Shown here: positions 26,325 to 36,189 of the stretch, piece after piece | Layout: every line of letters begins with the position of its first letter | How positions within the stretch are numbered: the first letter of the stretch is position 1 | Assembly: GCA_018065185.1 (NCBI GenBank) | Contig: JAGHTU010000037.1 | Location: 1-59,050, forward strand | Reading direction: 5' to 3' | Length of the DNA stretch: 59,050 nucleotides | Source: Candidatus Equicola faecalis | Lineage (GTDB): Bacteria; Bacteroidota; Bacteroidia; Bacteroidales; Bacteroidaceae | The notes under the pieces: generated by a model | The model's input: only the letters and a program-made list of their open reading frames with translations | Databases searched by the model: none | What the model was told of the DNA's origin: nothing | Made by a program: the position numbers and the translations under genes

Positions 26325-29300
26325 ATGAAAAAGAGACTTTTTATTGCACTTTGCATTCTTGCCATAAACAGTATGGCATCCAAAGTTTTGGCATTCACAG
26401 CCATAACGAGTGGCATTGCAGCATTTCCGGGAGCAGAAGGCTATGGTAAATACACTACTGGCGGACGCGGTGGCACCGTGTTTTATGTCACTCGCAATGA
26501 CGACTGTAGCGACTCAAAACTCGTTCCGGGAACACTGCGTTGGGCACTTGCAGCGGACAACGGAGGTAAGCCCCGTACAATACTTTTCAATACATGCGGT
26601 ACAATCTATCTCACATCAAAGTTGAGGACAAACAAAGATAATATCACCATTGAAGGGCAAACCGCCCCTGGTGGTGGCGTATGTCTGGCAGGCTATAACC
26701 TATATATCAACAGCAGTAACGTCATTGTGCGTCACTTGCGTTTCCGTGCAGGCGACATCCCGTCAAAGAGTATGTGTGGCATTGATATGGAAAACGGCAC
26801 AAACGTCATTCTTGACCATTGCTCTATAACATGGAGTATGGAAGAGTGCCTCACGGCTTATGACACGAACTATACCACCGTACAATGGTGTATCATTGGA
26901 GAATCGCTCTATAATTCCAAAAACTCCAAGGGCGCACGCGCCTATGCCACGCAATGGGGAGGCGAATATTCTACCATGCACCATTCACTTATCACCAACT
27001 CCAATTCCCGCTCACCACGCTTCAATGGCGCAAGAGGAACAAACGATCAATATGTAAACAGCGAGTTTGTGAATAATGTTGTATTCAACTGGGGAAGTTC
27101 CGGAGCGCAATATGGCGGGGAAAACGACAAGTCAAAAACAGGTATTGACGATAGTTACGACCGTGTTTATCTTGTGAACAACTTCTACCGTCCAGGACCT
27201 GCCACAAAGAAAAATGTGAGTGGCTCACGCTATTTCTGTTCTCCATCCCAACCTTATGGGGAATGGTATTTGAACGGAAACAAATTCGAGGTTGATGGTG
27301 AGTATTCCACAAAAAGTGGCGTATGGTCAAAAAGCAATCTGGATGCAGTGAATGCAGATAATTATTATGGTGCACAAGCTGGTAATTCTGCACGTGCTAT
27401 AAACCTTACAGGTGATAATTTCACAAAATACGTATTACAATCATTCCCTACGCAATGGAGCGGATACGAGGCTGAAGATGCAGAGAGTGCATATCATAAG
27501 ACCGTACAGCAGGCAGGAGCCACTCTCCCACGTATTGACGAAGTGGATCAACGCATACTTGCACAGGCTGCAGGAACAGATAACAACTTTGCATCGGGCG
27601 ACCGTGGCAACGGACTTGGCATCATTGACTCTCCGGATAACCTGTCGCTGGACGAACATGACACTTACTATGCAAAAGACGACAAGGGCAATGGTGCTGT
27701 TTATACCAACTATCCATTCATCGGTATGCGTAAAGGTGACAAATATGCAAAAGATACAGATGGTGATGGTATGCCTGATGGATACGAAACAGAGCGTGGG
27801 CTCAATCCTAACAACCCTGCAGATGGTGCAACCATAACAACAAGCGGTTACAGTAACCTTGAACTCTATCTTAACGGTATTGCCGACGGCACAATCAACA
27901 AGACCGATTACGAAACAGAGGAATACACCGTTACCATACCAGCCAATATGACTAATTACGAAGACGGCAAGACACTCTCGGGATGGCTGAATGGTAATGA
28001 TGGAAAAATATATGTTCCTATGCAGACATATAACACTCCTGTGGAAATAACTTACGATGCACCTATCTATAATACGAACAAGAAAAAAATTGCCGACCGC
28101 ACTACGGACATCTCAGTAGTATGGGATTTCAAAAAAGAAGGTGCTCCATCAGTGACAGGCGAAGGCATATTTGTCACTCAAACAAATGTAGATGATGAAA
28201 AGCAGGATGTAAAACTTGACTTCAACAATTCAGTCATCACAATTCCATGGTATGATAAAGCAAAGCTGAAAATAAATGGTCTTGCCGTTACTCCATCAAT
28301 AGACGGCGCAAAGGCATCTTTCCCTGTTGAGGCATCTTCACTCAACTCTATTGTGCTTAACATTCCAAAGATTGTTCCGCTATATACGGAGAAAGCAGTA
28401 ATCAACACAAGTTTTCAGGATTGGAGATATATAGATTCAAATGATACTGTTCATATAAACACCGACTTCTCTGATGAAATGATAATCTTTTCAACGTATA
28501 ACACGACAGTAGATTCTGCGGCAACAAATCCAGGCAAGTTCGATCCTGAAACTGATCCAGATTTCAAAGGATATGCTTTGGCTGCAAAATCTGCATCAAC
28601 ATTCTCTACATCTAAGTTCCAGAACATCACGAAAGTTCGTTTCTATGAAGGTGCTACTGGTAATGACAGAGGATGGGGACTTCGTAAGAAAGGTGCTAAA
28701 GACACGGATTGGGTAACGCTGTATAATACTCGCATCAACGGAACGCCACAGTGGATAGAAGTCAATGTAAATGATGAAGACGTGGAATTGCAGTGGTGGA
28801 ATCTCAATGAAGAACAGAATGCCTACATGTTCCATCTCGAAGTATATTCTATGGTTGAGAACACAGCCGAGCAGGTGACACTGACAACTGATGTCAATCC
28901 TTCTAATGCTGGAACCATCAGTCGTGAACCTGATGCTGAAACTTATGACATCAATTCCAAGGTCACCGTCACAGCAAATGCAGCAGATGGTTATCTATTC
29001 GTTCATTGGACAGATGATTATGACAATATCCTCTCGACATCACGCATTTACACACACCAACTGACAGAAGACACACATCTTACTGCTGTATTTTCTGACG
29101 GAAGTCATATCTTCTCTGATGGTCCGTACAATGCAATCGTCAAGAATGGTGACGAACTGATGTTTGCCCTTTCTGCTGCAAAAAAGGCAACAAAAAGCAT
29201 CGAAAATCCTTATCGCATATTCCTACATAATGGTACATACGATTTAGGCAAGAAAGCCAAGACGGAACTGACAAGTTTTGTTTCACTCATCGGTGAGAGT

Positions 29301-30407
29301 ATGGAGGGAGTTATTATTATGAACAATCCAGGCAGTGTGACCTCAGGATATCAGGACAATACCCCTACCCTTTTCATTGACTCATCGTCAAGCGACATCT
29401 ATTTGCAGGATGTGACCATCCGTCAGGCACGCGACTGGGACACGAAGAAATCCACAGGTCAGGCCATTGCAATGCGTCAGCGTGGCAAACGGGTGACATA
29501 CAAGAAAGTATGTATGCAAGGCATTCAAGACACATACTACCTAAATAAGGCAGATGCGACAGCTTATCTTGAAGACTGTAGCCTGTACGGACAGACCGAC
29601 TTCATATATGGTGACGGTACGGCATTCCTGCAAAAATGCTATATCTACAACACCGGTGCAGGTTATATTACGGCACCAAACACCCAACTGGGATATAAGG
29701 GAATCATATTCAACGAATGTGTCGTTGACGGAGCAGAAAGTGTCAGTGGAAAGTTCTATCTTGGTCGTCCTTGGGGCGATTCACCAGCTGCAACATACCT
29801 CAATACTACATTCCTTAAACTGCCACAGAACACAGGTTGGGGTTCTATGACATCGGGACTTGTCTGCCGTCTGCACGAATACAACTCTAAAGATGCAACA
29901 GGGGCACAGATTGATCTTTCACAGCGTAGTATTGAAGCTTGTTCGCCTGCGCAGGGAAGCGATGCATGCGTCATCAATGAGACACAAGCACAAGACTATG
30001 CTTACGAGAAGGTGGTGACGGCATGGGATGCTCGCTCTTTGACTGCCCAGATGCTGGCTCCTACGGGTGTAAAACTTAATGAAGCGACAGGAGTTCTGTC
30101 ATGGGACAACTCTTCCGCGTATTGTTGGGCAATACTTAAAGACGGAAATGTCATCGACTTTACCACAACACCTTATTATACAATAAGCACACCTGGTGAT
30201 TACACCATCCGTGCAGCTAATGGTATGGGTGGTCTCGGTGAAGAAAGTTCATCAGTGACATCCATTAGTGATCTACAGTCAACAACGAATGATCAACGGT
30301 CAACGGCTACTTACAATCTGCGTGGAGAAAAAGTAACAAACAAACAGGGAGCAACAGCAAATCATCGTCAAGTGCTCATCACTGACGGACGCAAATATCT
30401 GCAATAA
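26325..30407 (+). CDS. Secreted pectate lyase-pectin methylesterase fusion
   Basis: A 1360-residue protein with a signal peptide. The N-terminal beta-helix (about 30-400; FPGAEGYGKYTTGGRGG, ILDHCSITWSMEE, NSRSPRFNG) is of the pectate lyase type seen in Bacteroidetes. DTDGDGMPDGYE near 481 is a calcium-binding thrombospondin-type-3-like loop. Near 854-925 is a bacterial InlB-like repeat (SRIYTHQLTEDTHLTAVF). Residues ~940-1230 are a CE8 pectin methylesterase: GIQDTYYL near 1067, DFIYGDGTAFL near 1092 (catalytic Asp) and LGRPWG near 1146. De-esterification and cleavage of pectin would thus be on one polypeptide. It ends with the YNLRGEKV...GRKYLQ motif. It forms an operon with the preceding lyase. 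Confidence 0.9.
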   Translation: MKKRLFIALCILAINSMASKVLAFTAITSGIAAFPGAEGYGKYTTGGRGGTVFYVTRNDDCSDSKLVPGTLRWALAADNGGKPRTILFNTCGTIYLTSKLRTNKDNITIEGQTAPGGGVCLAGYNLYINSSNVIVRHLRFRAGDIPSKSMCGIDMENGTNVILDHCSITWSMEECLTAYDTNYTTVQWCIIGESLYNSKNSKGARAYATQWGGEYSTMHHSLITNSNSRSPRFNGARGTNDQYVNSEFVNNVVFNWGSSGAQYGGENDKSKTGIDDSYDRVYLVNNFYRPGPATKKNVSGSRYFCSPSQPYGEWYLNGNKFEVDGEYSTKSGVWSKSNLDAVNADNYYGAQAGNSARAINLTGDNFTKYVLQSFPTQWSGYEAEDAESAYHKTVQQAGATLPRIDEVDQRILAQAAGTDNNFASGDRGNGLGIIDSPDNLSLDEHDTYYAKDDKGNGAVYTNYPFIGMRKGDKYAKDTDGDGMPDGYETERGLNPNNPADGATITTSGYSNLELYLNGIADGTINKTDYETEEYTVTIPANMTNYEDGKTLSGWLNGNDGKIYVPMQTYNTPVEITYDAPIYNTNKKKIADRTTDISVVWDFKKEGAPSVTGEGIFVTQTNVDDEKQDVKLDFNNSVITIPWYDKAKLKINGLAVTPSIDGAKASFPVEASSLNSIVLNIPKIVPLYTEKAVINTSFQDWRYIDSNDTVHINTDFSDEMIIFSTYNTTVDSAATNPGKFDPETDPDFKGYALAAKSASTFSTSKFQNITKVRFYEGATGNDRGWGLRKKGAKDTDWVTLYNTRINGTPQWIEVNVNDEDVELQWWNLNEEQNAYMFHLEVYSMVENTAEQVTLTTDVNPSNAGTISREPDAETYDINSKVTVTANAADGYLFVHWTDDYDNILSTSRIYTHQLTEDTHLTAVFSDGSHIFSDGPYNAIVKNGDELMFALSAAKKATKSIENPYRIFLHNGTYDLGKKAKTELTSFVSLIGESMEGVIIMNNPGSVTSGYQDNTPTLFIDSSSSDIYLQDVTIRQARDWDTKKSTGQAIAMRQRGKRVTYKKVCMQGIQDTYYLNKADATAYLEDCSLYGQTDFIYGDGTAFLQKCYIYNTGAGYITAPNTQLGYKGIIFNECVVDGAESVSGKFYLGRPWGDSPAATYLNTTFLKLPQNTGWGSMTSGLVCRLHEYNSKDATGAQIDLSQRSIEACSPAQGSDACVINETQAQDYAYEKVVTAWDARSLTAQMLAPTGVKLNEATGVLSWDNSSAYCWAILKDGNVIDFTTTPYYTISTPGDYTIRAANGMGGLGEESSSVTSISDLQSTTNDQRSTATYNLRGEKVTNKQGATANHRQVLITDGRKYLQ

Positions 30408-30470
30408 GGGTAAGCAAACTTAAAAAATGTTAAAATAGCAATATACACAAACAATATCACTATCTTTGCG

Positions 30471-30478
30471 CATTGCTA
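30471..30478 (+). promoter_or_regulatory. -7 box of the exbB-tonB operon
   Basis: TATCTTTG lies 83 bp before the exbB ATG; the -33 region is poor. The leader is AT-rich with no SD. Confidence 0.6.
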
Positions 30479-30561
30479 TAGGCAGAATAAACAAAATCTA
30501 ACCTTGTAATAAAAACTACATTTTTTATATATTTTAATTAAAAACTAAAAAACTATTATTT

Positions 30562-31401
30562 ATGGCAACAACAAATGTAAAGAAAGCCCCTGCAAAGAAA
30601 AAGCAAGGCTTTAAAGGAATTGAATCTGCAATCTGGATTATCGTAGTATGTTTCCTTATTGCGATAGCTATTTACAAATTCGTCTATGGTGATCCTTCAC
30701 ACTTCGTAGGTGGCAACACTGATGGTGAGGTTCTTGATGGTAACCTGCTCGGTACTGTTTACAAAGGTGGTGTTATCGTGCCTATTATTCAGGGCTTGTT
30801 CCTCACTGTATTGGCAATCGCTATTGAGCGTTTCTTCGCTCTGCGTTCAGCTTTCGGTAAGGGCAAACTTTCACAGTTTGTAGAGAACACAAAGATTGCT
30901 TTGAAGGCAGGTGATTTGGCAAAGTGTCAGGAATTGTGCGACAAGCAACGTGGTTCTGTAGCAAACGTAGTAGGCGCTACATTGAAGAAGTATCAGGAGT
31001 GTGAGAACGATACTCACATGAAGAAGGAGCAGAAAGTGATTGCTATCCGTCAGGAGCTTGAGGAGGCAACAGCACTTGAGATGCCTACACTTCAGATGAA
31101 CCTTGCTATCGTAGCAGCTATTTCATCACTCGGTACATTGTTCGGACTTCTCGGAACTGTAACGGGTATGATCAAGTCATTCGCTGCCCTTGCATCAGGT
31201 GGTGGTGCTGACTCTGTAGCTCTGTCAACAGGTATTTCTGAGGCTCTTGTAAATACTGCTTGCGGTATCGCAACCGGTGCATTGGCAATTATCACTTACA
31301 ACTACTTTACAAATAAGATTGACCACCTGACTTTCGCACTTGACGAAATCGGTTTCTCTATTGTGAACACATACGCAGCTACTCATAGCGACGAAGCTTA
31401 A
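30562..31401 (+). CDS. exbB: ExbB/TolQ/MotA-family proton channel subunit
   Basis: A 279-residue inner-membrane protein with transmembrane segments near residues 21-45, 70-90 and in the conserved C-terminal region LAIVAAISSLGTLFGLLGTVTGMIKSFAALA and SEALVNTACGIATGALAIITYNYF. It forms the pentameric channel that, with ExbD, turns proton flow into TonB movement. It begins a conserved Bacteroidales operon with two exbD genes, tonB, a PstS-like lipoprotein and a TPR protein. Confidence 0.93.
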   Translation: MATTNVKKAPAKKKQGFKGIESAIWIIVVCFLIAIAIYKFVYGDPSHFVGGNTDGEVLDGNLLGTVYKGGVIVPIIQGLFLTVLAIAIERFFALRSAFGKGKLSQFVENTKIALKAGDLAKCQELCDKQRGSVANVVGATLKKYQECENDTHMKKEQKVIAIRQELEEATALEMPTLQMNLAIVAAISSLGTLFGLLGTVTGMIKSFAALASGGGADSVALSTGISEALVNTACGIATGALAIITYNYFTNKIDHLTFALDEIGFSIVNTYAATHSDEA

Positions 31402-31443
31402 TTCATTTACCTTATATTTTTCTAATCTCAAAAATCGAAAATT

Positions 31444-32052
31444 ATGGGTAAAGTGAAAATAGCAAAGAAAGACACTTTCATTGACATGACTGCCATGTCG
31501 GACGTGACTGTGTTGTTGCTCACTTTCTTCATGTTGACATCAACATTCGTAAAGAAGGAGCCGGTGCAGGTTATCACTCCGTCATCAGTTTCCGAGATTA
31601 AGGTCCCGGATAAGGAAGTGCTTTCTATACTCGTTGACAAGACTGGAAAAGTCTTTATGGGATTGGATACGCAGGACAATGCTGCTGCTGTTCTAGGCGA
31701 AATGCAAGGAAAGTTTGACATGAAGATGGGCGGTGCTCAGACCACAGCCTTCATCAAGTCACAAACTTTCGGTTGCTCAGTTTCCCAGATGAACGACTTC
31801 TACTCTCTTGATGAAAAGCAGAGAGATAAGGAGCTTGCAGGTCTCGGAATTCCAATGGACAGCATCAATGGCGACCATAGCGAGTTTCAGGAATGGGTGC
31901 TTGCCACACATGCAGTAAACCCAGATATCAAGCTTGCTATCAAGGCCGATGCAGGTACTTCGTATGCAATTATCAGCAGAGTAATGACACAACTCCAGGA
32001 CATCCGTGAGAACCGTTATTACTTATTAACATCATTAAAGAAAGTTGATTGA
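31444..32052 (+). CDS. exbD: ExbD/TolR-family protein, first copy
   Basis: A 202-residue protein with a short cytoplasmic start (IAKKDTFIDMTAMSDVTVLLLTFFMLTSTF): the membrane helix contains the conserved Asp (SD-V-T-V-L-L-L) that carries protons. The periplasmic remainder is longer than in proteobacterial ExbD (~140 residues). Followed after one base by the second exbD; two different ExbDs may share one ExbB channel. Confidence 0.92.
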   Translation: MGKVKIAKKDTFIDMTAMSDVTVLLLTFFMLTSTFVKKEPVQVITPSSVSEIKVPDKEVLSILVDKTGKVFMGLDTQDNAAAVLGEMQGKFDMKMGGAQTTAFIKSQTFGCSVSQMNDFYSLDEKQRDKELAGLGIPMDSINGDHSEFQEWVLATHAVNPDIKLAIKADAGTSYAIISRVMTQLQDIRENRYYLLTSLKKVD

Positions 32053-32053
32053 T

Positions 32054-32668
32054 ATGGCAACAAAGACTGGTAAAAGTAAACAGAATAAAAAGAATGTACG
32101 CGTCGATTTCACTCCAATGGTCGACATGAACATGTTGCTTATCACTTTCTTCATGCTCTGTACATCTCTTGTAAAGCCTCAGACCATGGAGCTTGCCATG
32201 CCTTCTAACGATAAGAAAGTTCAGGAGCAGGACAAGTCAGAGGTTAAAGCTTCAAAGGCTGTAACCATCCTCCTTGACAAAGACAACAGACTTTATTATT
32301 TTGAAGGTGAGCCTAACACTAATGACCCTAAGTCATTGAAGACGACTGACTATTCAGCAAATGGCCTGAGAGCATTCCTAATGGAAAAGAACCTCGCTGC
32401 CCTTGAAGAGAAGCAGAAACTCGATGAGAAGATGCTCAAGGATGAGATTAATGAGGAACAGTATAAGACTGAACTCAGTGCAATTAAGGGCAATGACAAT
32501 ACTCCTACGGTGATTATTAAGGCTTTCCCTGGAGCTTCTTACAGAAATCTTGTGGATGCGTTGGACGAAATGACTATCTGCGCTATCGGCAAATATGTCA
32601 TTGGTAAGACTACCGACACAGACACAACGCTCATTAAGAATCTCACAGGCAAACTGCCGGGTGAATAA
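32054..32668 (+). CDS. exbD: ExbD/TolR-family protein, second copy
   Basis: A 204-residue protein from the ATG at 32054, one base after the previous stop. VRVDFTPMVDMNMLLITFFMLCTSL is the membrane helix with the proton-carrying Asp. The periplasmic part holds a charged coiled-coil-like stretch (EEKQKLDEKMLKDEINEEQYKTELS) absent from the first copy. It differs enough from the first that the two are not a recent duplication. Confidence 0.92.
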   Translation: MATKTGKSKQNKKNVRVDFTPMVDMNMLLITFFMLCTSLVKPQTMELAMPSNDKKVQEQDKSEVKASKAVTILLDKDNRLYYFEGEPNTNDPKSLKTTDYSANGLRAFLMEKNLAALEEKQKLDEKMLKDEINEEQYKTELSAIKGNDNTPTVIIKAFPGASYRNLVDALDEMTICAIGKYVIGKTTDTDTTLIKNLTGKLPGE

Positions 32669-32697
32669 TATTAAGAACTAAAAAAACAGAAAAGATT

Positions 32698-33534
32698 ATG
32701 GCAAATTCAATTGATTTGAATAACCAAAAATGGTGTGACATTGTCTTTGAAGGAAGGAATAAGGATTATGGTGCTTATGCCATCCGTAGAAGCAGTGCAA
32801 AACGCTACAACATTGCAGCTGTTTGCATGGTTCTTGGTATTGCAGCTATCGTAGGTCTTGCGGGCTTGTATCAACTAGCAAGCAACGCTATGGACAAGGT
32901 GGCAGTGACGGAAGTCAACGAACTTTCTACACTCAAGCAGAAAAAGAAGCCGGAAGTTAAACAGAAGCAACTCGAAGTAGAACAGAAGAAGCCGGAAGAG
33001 CAGAAACTCAAATCTACTGTGAAACTGACAGAGCCAGTCATCAAGAAAGACGAACTGGTGAAGGAAGAGTTCAAGTCACAGGATGAGTTGATGAACCAAA
33101 AGGCCGCAATATCAATTGCTGACGTAAAAGGTAACGACGAGAATGGTGCCGACATCGCAGATGTCCGTCAGGTGGTCGTTGAAAAACCTATTGAGAAAGC
33201 CCCTGTAGAAGTTGAGGAAAAAGTGTTCGACGTTGTTGAGCAGATGCCTTCATTCCCAGGTGGTGACGCAGCATTGATGCAGTATCTCCAAAAGTCTATC
33301 CGTTACCCTGTAGTAGCAGAAGAGAATGGTATTCAGGGACGAGTTATTATACGTTTCGTCGTTGAGAAGAATGGTAGCATCGGTGAGGTACAGGTGGCAA
33401 GGTCTGTTGACCCTTCACTTGATAAGGAAGCTGTGCGCGTGGTTAAGTCCATGCCGAAGTGGATTCCTGGTAAGCAGAATGGTTCAGCAGTACGCGTATG
33501 GTTCACATTGCCGGTACAGTTTAGACTTCAGTAA
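32698..33534 (+). CDS. tonB: TonB energy transducer
   Basis: A 278-residue protein beginning with WCDIVFEGRNKDYGAYAIRR, the usual start of Bacteroidetes TonB. One membrane helix lies near 40-62, followed by a Lys/Glu/Gln-rich periplasmic spacer in place of the Pro-rich one. The C-terminal TonB domain (FPGGDAALMQYLQKSIRYP, GRVIIRFVVEKNGSI, WIPGKQNGSAVRVWFTLPVQF) contacts outer-membrane receptors. The stop overlaps the next start by one base. Confidence 0.95.
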   Translation: MANSIDLNNQKWCDIVFEGRNKDYGAYAIRRSSAKRYNIAAVCMVLGIAAIVGLAGLYQLASNAMDKVAVTEVNELSTLKQKKKPEVKQKQLEVEQKKPEEQKLKSTVKLTEPVIKKDELVKEEFKSQDELMNQKAAISIADVKGNDENGADIADVRQVVVEKPIEKAPVEVEEKVFDVVEQMPSFPGGDAALMQYLQKSIRYPVVAEENGIQGRVIIRFVVEKNGSIGEVQVARSVDPSLDKEAVRVVKSMPKWIPGKQNGSAVRVWFTLPVQFRLQ

Positions 33535-34502
33535 TGAAAAAAATCTTATTCTGCATATTTGCAGGATCTCTAATAATATCTGCAGGTCTTATCATCGCTT
33601 CATGCGGTGGTAAGACTTCTGTGGATGAAAAGTGGACCGATACTTATGCATCGGGTGATATAAGGATTGCAGTAGATGCCAGTTTCAGTCCTATCATTGA
33701 TGAAGAACTGGCATTGTTTCATTATCAATATCACAAAGCAAACATCACGCCTATCTATACCGACGAGGTAAACGGGCTGAATTTGCTGATGAAAGACAGC
33801 GTGAGGCTATGTATCACAGCCCGACGGTTGAAGGAAGGCGAGATGGAGTTTTTCCGTCAGAAGCAATTCCGCCCGAAGGAGATATTACTAGCAAAGGACG
33901 CATTGGCTCTCATCGTACATAAGTCACAGCGCGACACACTGATTTCCACAAATCAGTTGCGCGACATTCTCACCGGCAAGGCTCGCCGTTGGAGCGACCT
34001 ATATCCGGGAGCAGCAAATGCCGAGATACAGATTGTCTTTGACAACAAGAACTCAAGTACAGTGCAGTACGTAATCGACTCAATATGCTACGGCAAACCA
34101 TTATGCGAGGACAACCTCTCTGTAGAGAAAGACTCACGTGCAGTGGTGGATTACGTATCCGAAACTCCTAACACAATAGGTATTGTGGGAGCGAACTGGG
34201 TGACGGACGACCGCGACACTACGCACTTGACCTTCATGGATAACGTGCGCATCATGTCTGTATCAAGTCAACCGACGGCACGCCCATCAGATAGTTTCAA
34301 ACCATATCAGTACTATCTCTATTCAAACGAATATCCATTGGCAAGACCTATATATATGATTCTTTCCGACCCTAAGCGCGGGTTGTCGTGGGGATTCACT
34401 AATTTTCTTCAGACCTACAAGGCGCAAAAAGTGATACTCAAATCAGGACTTCTGCCAGCCATCATACAACAGGGGCAAGAGGTTGTGATAAAGACTTATT
34501 AA
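33534..34502 (+). CDS. PstS-like periplasmic substrate-binding lipoprotein
   Basis: A 322-residue lipoprotein (lipobox IIASC, Cys24) with the fold of phosphate-binding proteins: an early DASFSPI segment, ALIVHKSQRDTLISTNQLRDILTGK near the hinge, FDNKNSSTVQYVID and an SPKRGL-like SDPKRGLSWGFTNF near the end. Classical PstS sits with pstCAB; here it is in the tonB operon, so a role in phosphate transport is doubtful. It may bind a ligand and signal or assist the Ton complex. Confidence 0.8.
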   Translation: MKKILFCIFAGSLIISAGLIIASCGGKTSVDEKWTDTYASGDIRIAVDASFSPIIDEELALFHYQYHKANITPIYTDEVNGLNLLMKDSVRLCITARRLKEGEMEFFRQKQFRPKEILLAKDALALIVHKSQRDTLISTNQLRDILTGKARRWSDLYPGAANAEIQIVFDNKNSSTVQYVIDSICYGKPLCEDNLSVEKDSRAVVDYVSETPNTIGIVGANWVTDDRDTTHLTFMDNVRIMSVSSQPTARPSDSFKPYQYYLYSNEYPLARPIYMILSDPKRGLSWGFTNFLQTYKAQKVILKSGLLPAIIQQGQEVVIKTY

Positions 34503-34544
34503 GTCATATATTCTGTAGAAACAAACAATAAAAACGATACAATT

Positions 34545-35921
34545 ATGAAAAAACTCACTATGTTCTTCGCATTGGCTATGGCGGTATGCTATTGCCATGC
34601 ACAGTTGGCTACACCTGCACAGATTGGCGAGATGTTGAAAAGCGGTAAGCAACAAGAAGCCATAAAAGCAGTAACACAATTATACAAAAAGAATAAGAAA
34701 GACGTGAATCTCATCTGTGACATCTCACGCGTGTTTCTCACAAACGACGACACAGAAAGCGCAATGGACTTTGCCCTAAAGGCAGATGCTGCTGCAAAGA
34801 GCAAGTCAGCCAAGGTTCACTGCCTCATCGGTGACATTTGGTACACAAAGGACGAAGGTGGTAATGCCACACAAGAATATGCACAGGCGATTACGGTTGA
34901 TCCAAACGACACTATCGGTTATGTGCGTTATGCGAATGTATATAAGGACAAGTTCCCAGATGAAGCCATTGCAAAACTCAACGAGCTGAAGGCTGTACGC
35001 CCTGATGTTGACGTTGACAAACTCATTGCACGCGCAATGTACAACGGTCATCACGAGAAAGAGGCTGCAAAATACTATGCAAAGTGTGACATGAATACGC
35101 TGGCTATTGATGACATCTCAAGTTATGCTTTCGCTGCCCTCTTCGGAATAGGCGACGCAAACAAGGCTCTTGAAATAGCACAGTTCGGTGCAAGCAAAAA
35201 TTCTCAGGTGGCAGTGTTCCCACGTATCCAACTTTATTCCCTTGCTTCACTTGGCAAGAACGAAGAAGCTCTTGAGGTGGCAAAGAAACTGTTTGACATC
35301 GTGGGTGACGGTGGCAACATGCTTGACTATCAGTTCTATGGCGGTGTCCTGAATGGTGTCAACAGAAATGAAGAAGCCATTGCTGCATTCCGCAAGGCAA
35401 TGGAAATCTCACCTGAGCGTACAGACATCTTGACAAAAATCGCTGCAACATATTCTTTGATGAAAGATTTTGATAATGCCACAAAGACTATGGATGAATA
35501 TTTTGCAAAGGCAGGCGAGGCTGGTCAGACATTTGACAACTACTCTACTCTAGCCGACATCTACGTTGCAAAAGCAAGGGCAATCTCCGATGCTTCAACG
35601 GCAGAAACTGAAACCGAGCAGAATGAAGTAAAGGCAGCTGTTGAGCCAGTCATGGCACAGGCATTCGCTACTTACGACAAAGCAATAGCAAAGAAGCCTC
35701 ATTATTTCCTGGGCTATTACAATAAAGGCGTGGCACAATATGCTTTCGGTAATATAGAAGGTGCAAAGGAATCATTCTCAAAGGTTGCAGAAATTCTTGA
35801 GGCAGAGGGAACGAACAAATCCTACCTCAAGGCAGCCTATACCTATCTTGGCAACTGCTACATCAAGTTGGAAGACACAGAAACAGGCAAGGCGTTCCAA
35901 GAAAAAGCTGCAGCGATATAA
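34545..35921 (+). CDS. Periplasmic tetratricopeptide-repeat protein
   Basis: A 458-residue protein with a signal peptide (CYCHAQ, cleavage near residue 19) and many TPR units, e.g. NPN-type YGGVLNGVNRNEEAIAAFRKAMEISPERTDIL and the C-terminal FLGYYNKGVAQYAFGNIEGAKESF. TPRs bind peptides or proteins, so it is probably a scaffold in the periplasm. As last gene of the exbB-tonB operon it may organise the Ton complex; no direct evidence of its partner is visible. Confidence 0.85.
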   Translation: MKKLTMFFALAMAVCYCHAQLATPAQIGEMLKSGKQQEAIKAVTQLYKKNKKDVNLICDISRVFLTNDDTESAMDFALKADAAAKSKSAKVHCLIGDIWYTKDEGGNATQEYAQAITVDPNDTIGYVRYANVYKDKFPDEAIAKLNELKAVRPDVDVDKLIARAMYNGHHEKEAAKYYAKCDMNTLAIDDISSYAFAALFGIGDANKALEIAQFGASKNSQVAVFPRIQLYSLASLGKNEEALEVAKKLFDIVGDGGNMLDYQFYGGVLNGVNRNEEAIAAFRKAMEISPERTDILTKIAATYSLMKDFDNATKTMDEYFAKAGEAGQTFDNYSTLADIYVAKARAISDASTAETETEQNEVKAAVEPVMAQAFATYDKAIAKKPHYFLGYYNKGVAQYAFGNIEGAKESFSKVAEILEAEGTNKSYLKAAYTYLGNCYIKLEDTETGKAFQEKAAAI

Positions 35922-35948
35922 GAACGCTTAAACAAGACCAATATAGAG

Positions 35949-35986
35949 AACTCCTCACTTCATCATCGAAAGTGGGGAGTTTTTTT
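35949..35986 (+). terminator. Terminator of the tonB operon
   Basis: AACTCCTCACTT pairs with AAGTGGGGAGTT (one mismatch) and is followed by seven T. Confidence 0.85.
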
Positions 35987-36084
35987 GTTACATTGGTTAA
36001 AGTATTGTCTTACTCTCGTTGATAAAGTATTTATCTATGATGCCAAATAACAAGGAGATTATCGAGTATGTTTGAAAAAAATCG

Positions 36085-36092
36085 TAACTTTG
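36085..36092 (+). promoter_or_regulatory. -7 box of the DUF3791-DUF3990 locus
   Basis: TAACTTTG with no good -33 TTTG. The predicted leader is long (about 93 nt), very AT-rich and without an SD. The gap 35990-36189 otherwise holds nothing I recognise. Confidence 0.5.
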
Positions 36093-36189
36093 CGACAAAG
36101 TAGAAGATTAAGTATTACAAGAACATTCACAACACATATAAAAAAAATCGAATAGAAGAACATAACAATTCACATGTATTAATAATATC

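Noticed and set aside
31444..32668. Two exbD genes as a recent tandem duplication
   Set aside because: The proteins share the membrane-helix pattern but differ through the periplasmic part; this looks like an old, conserved arrangement.
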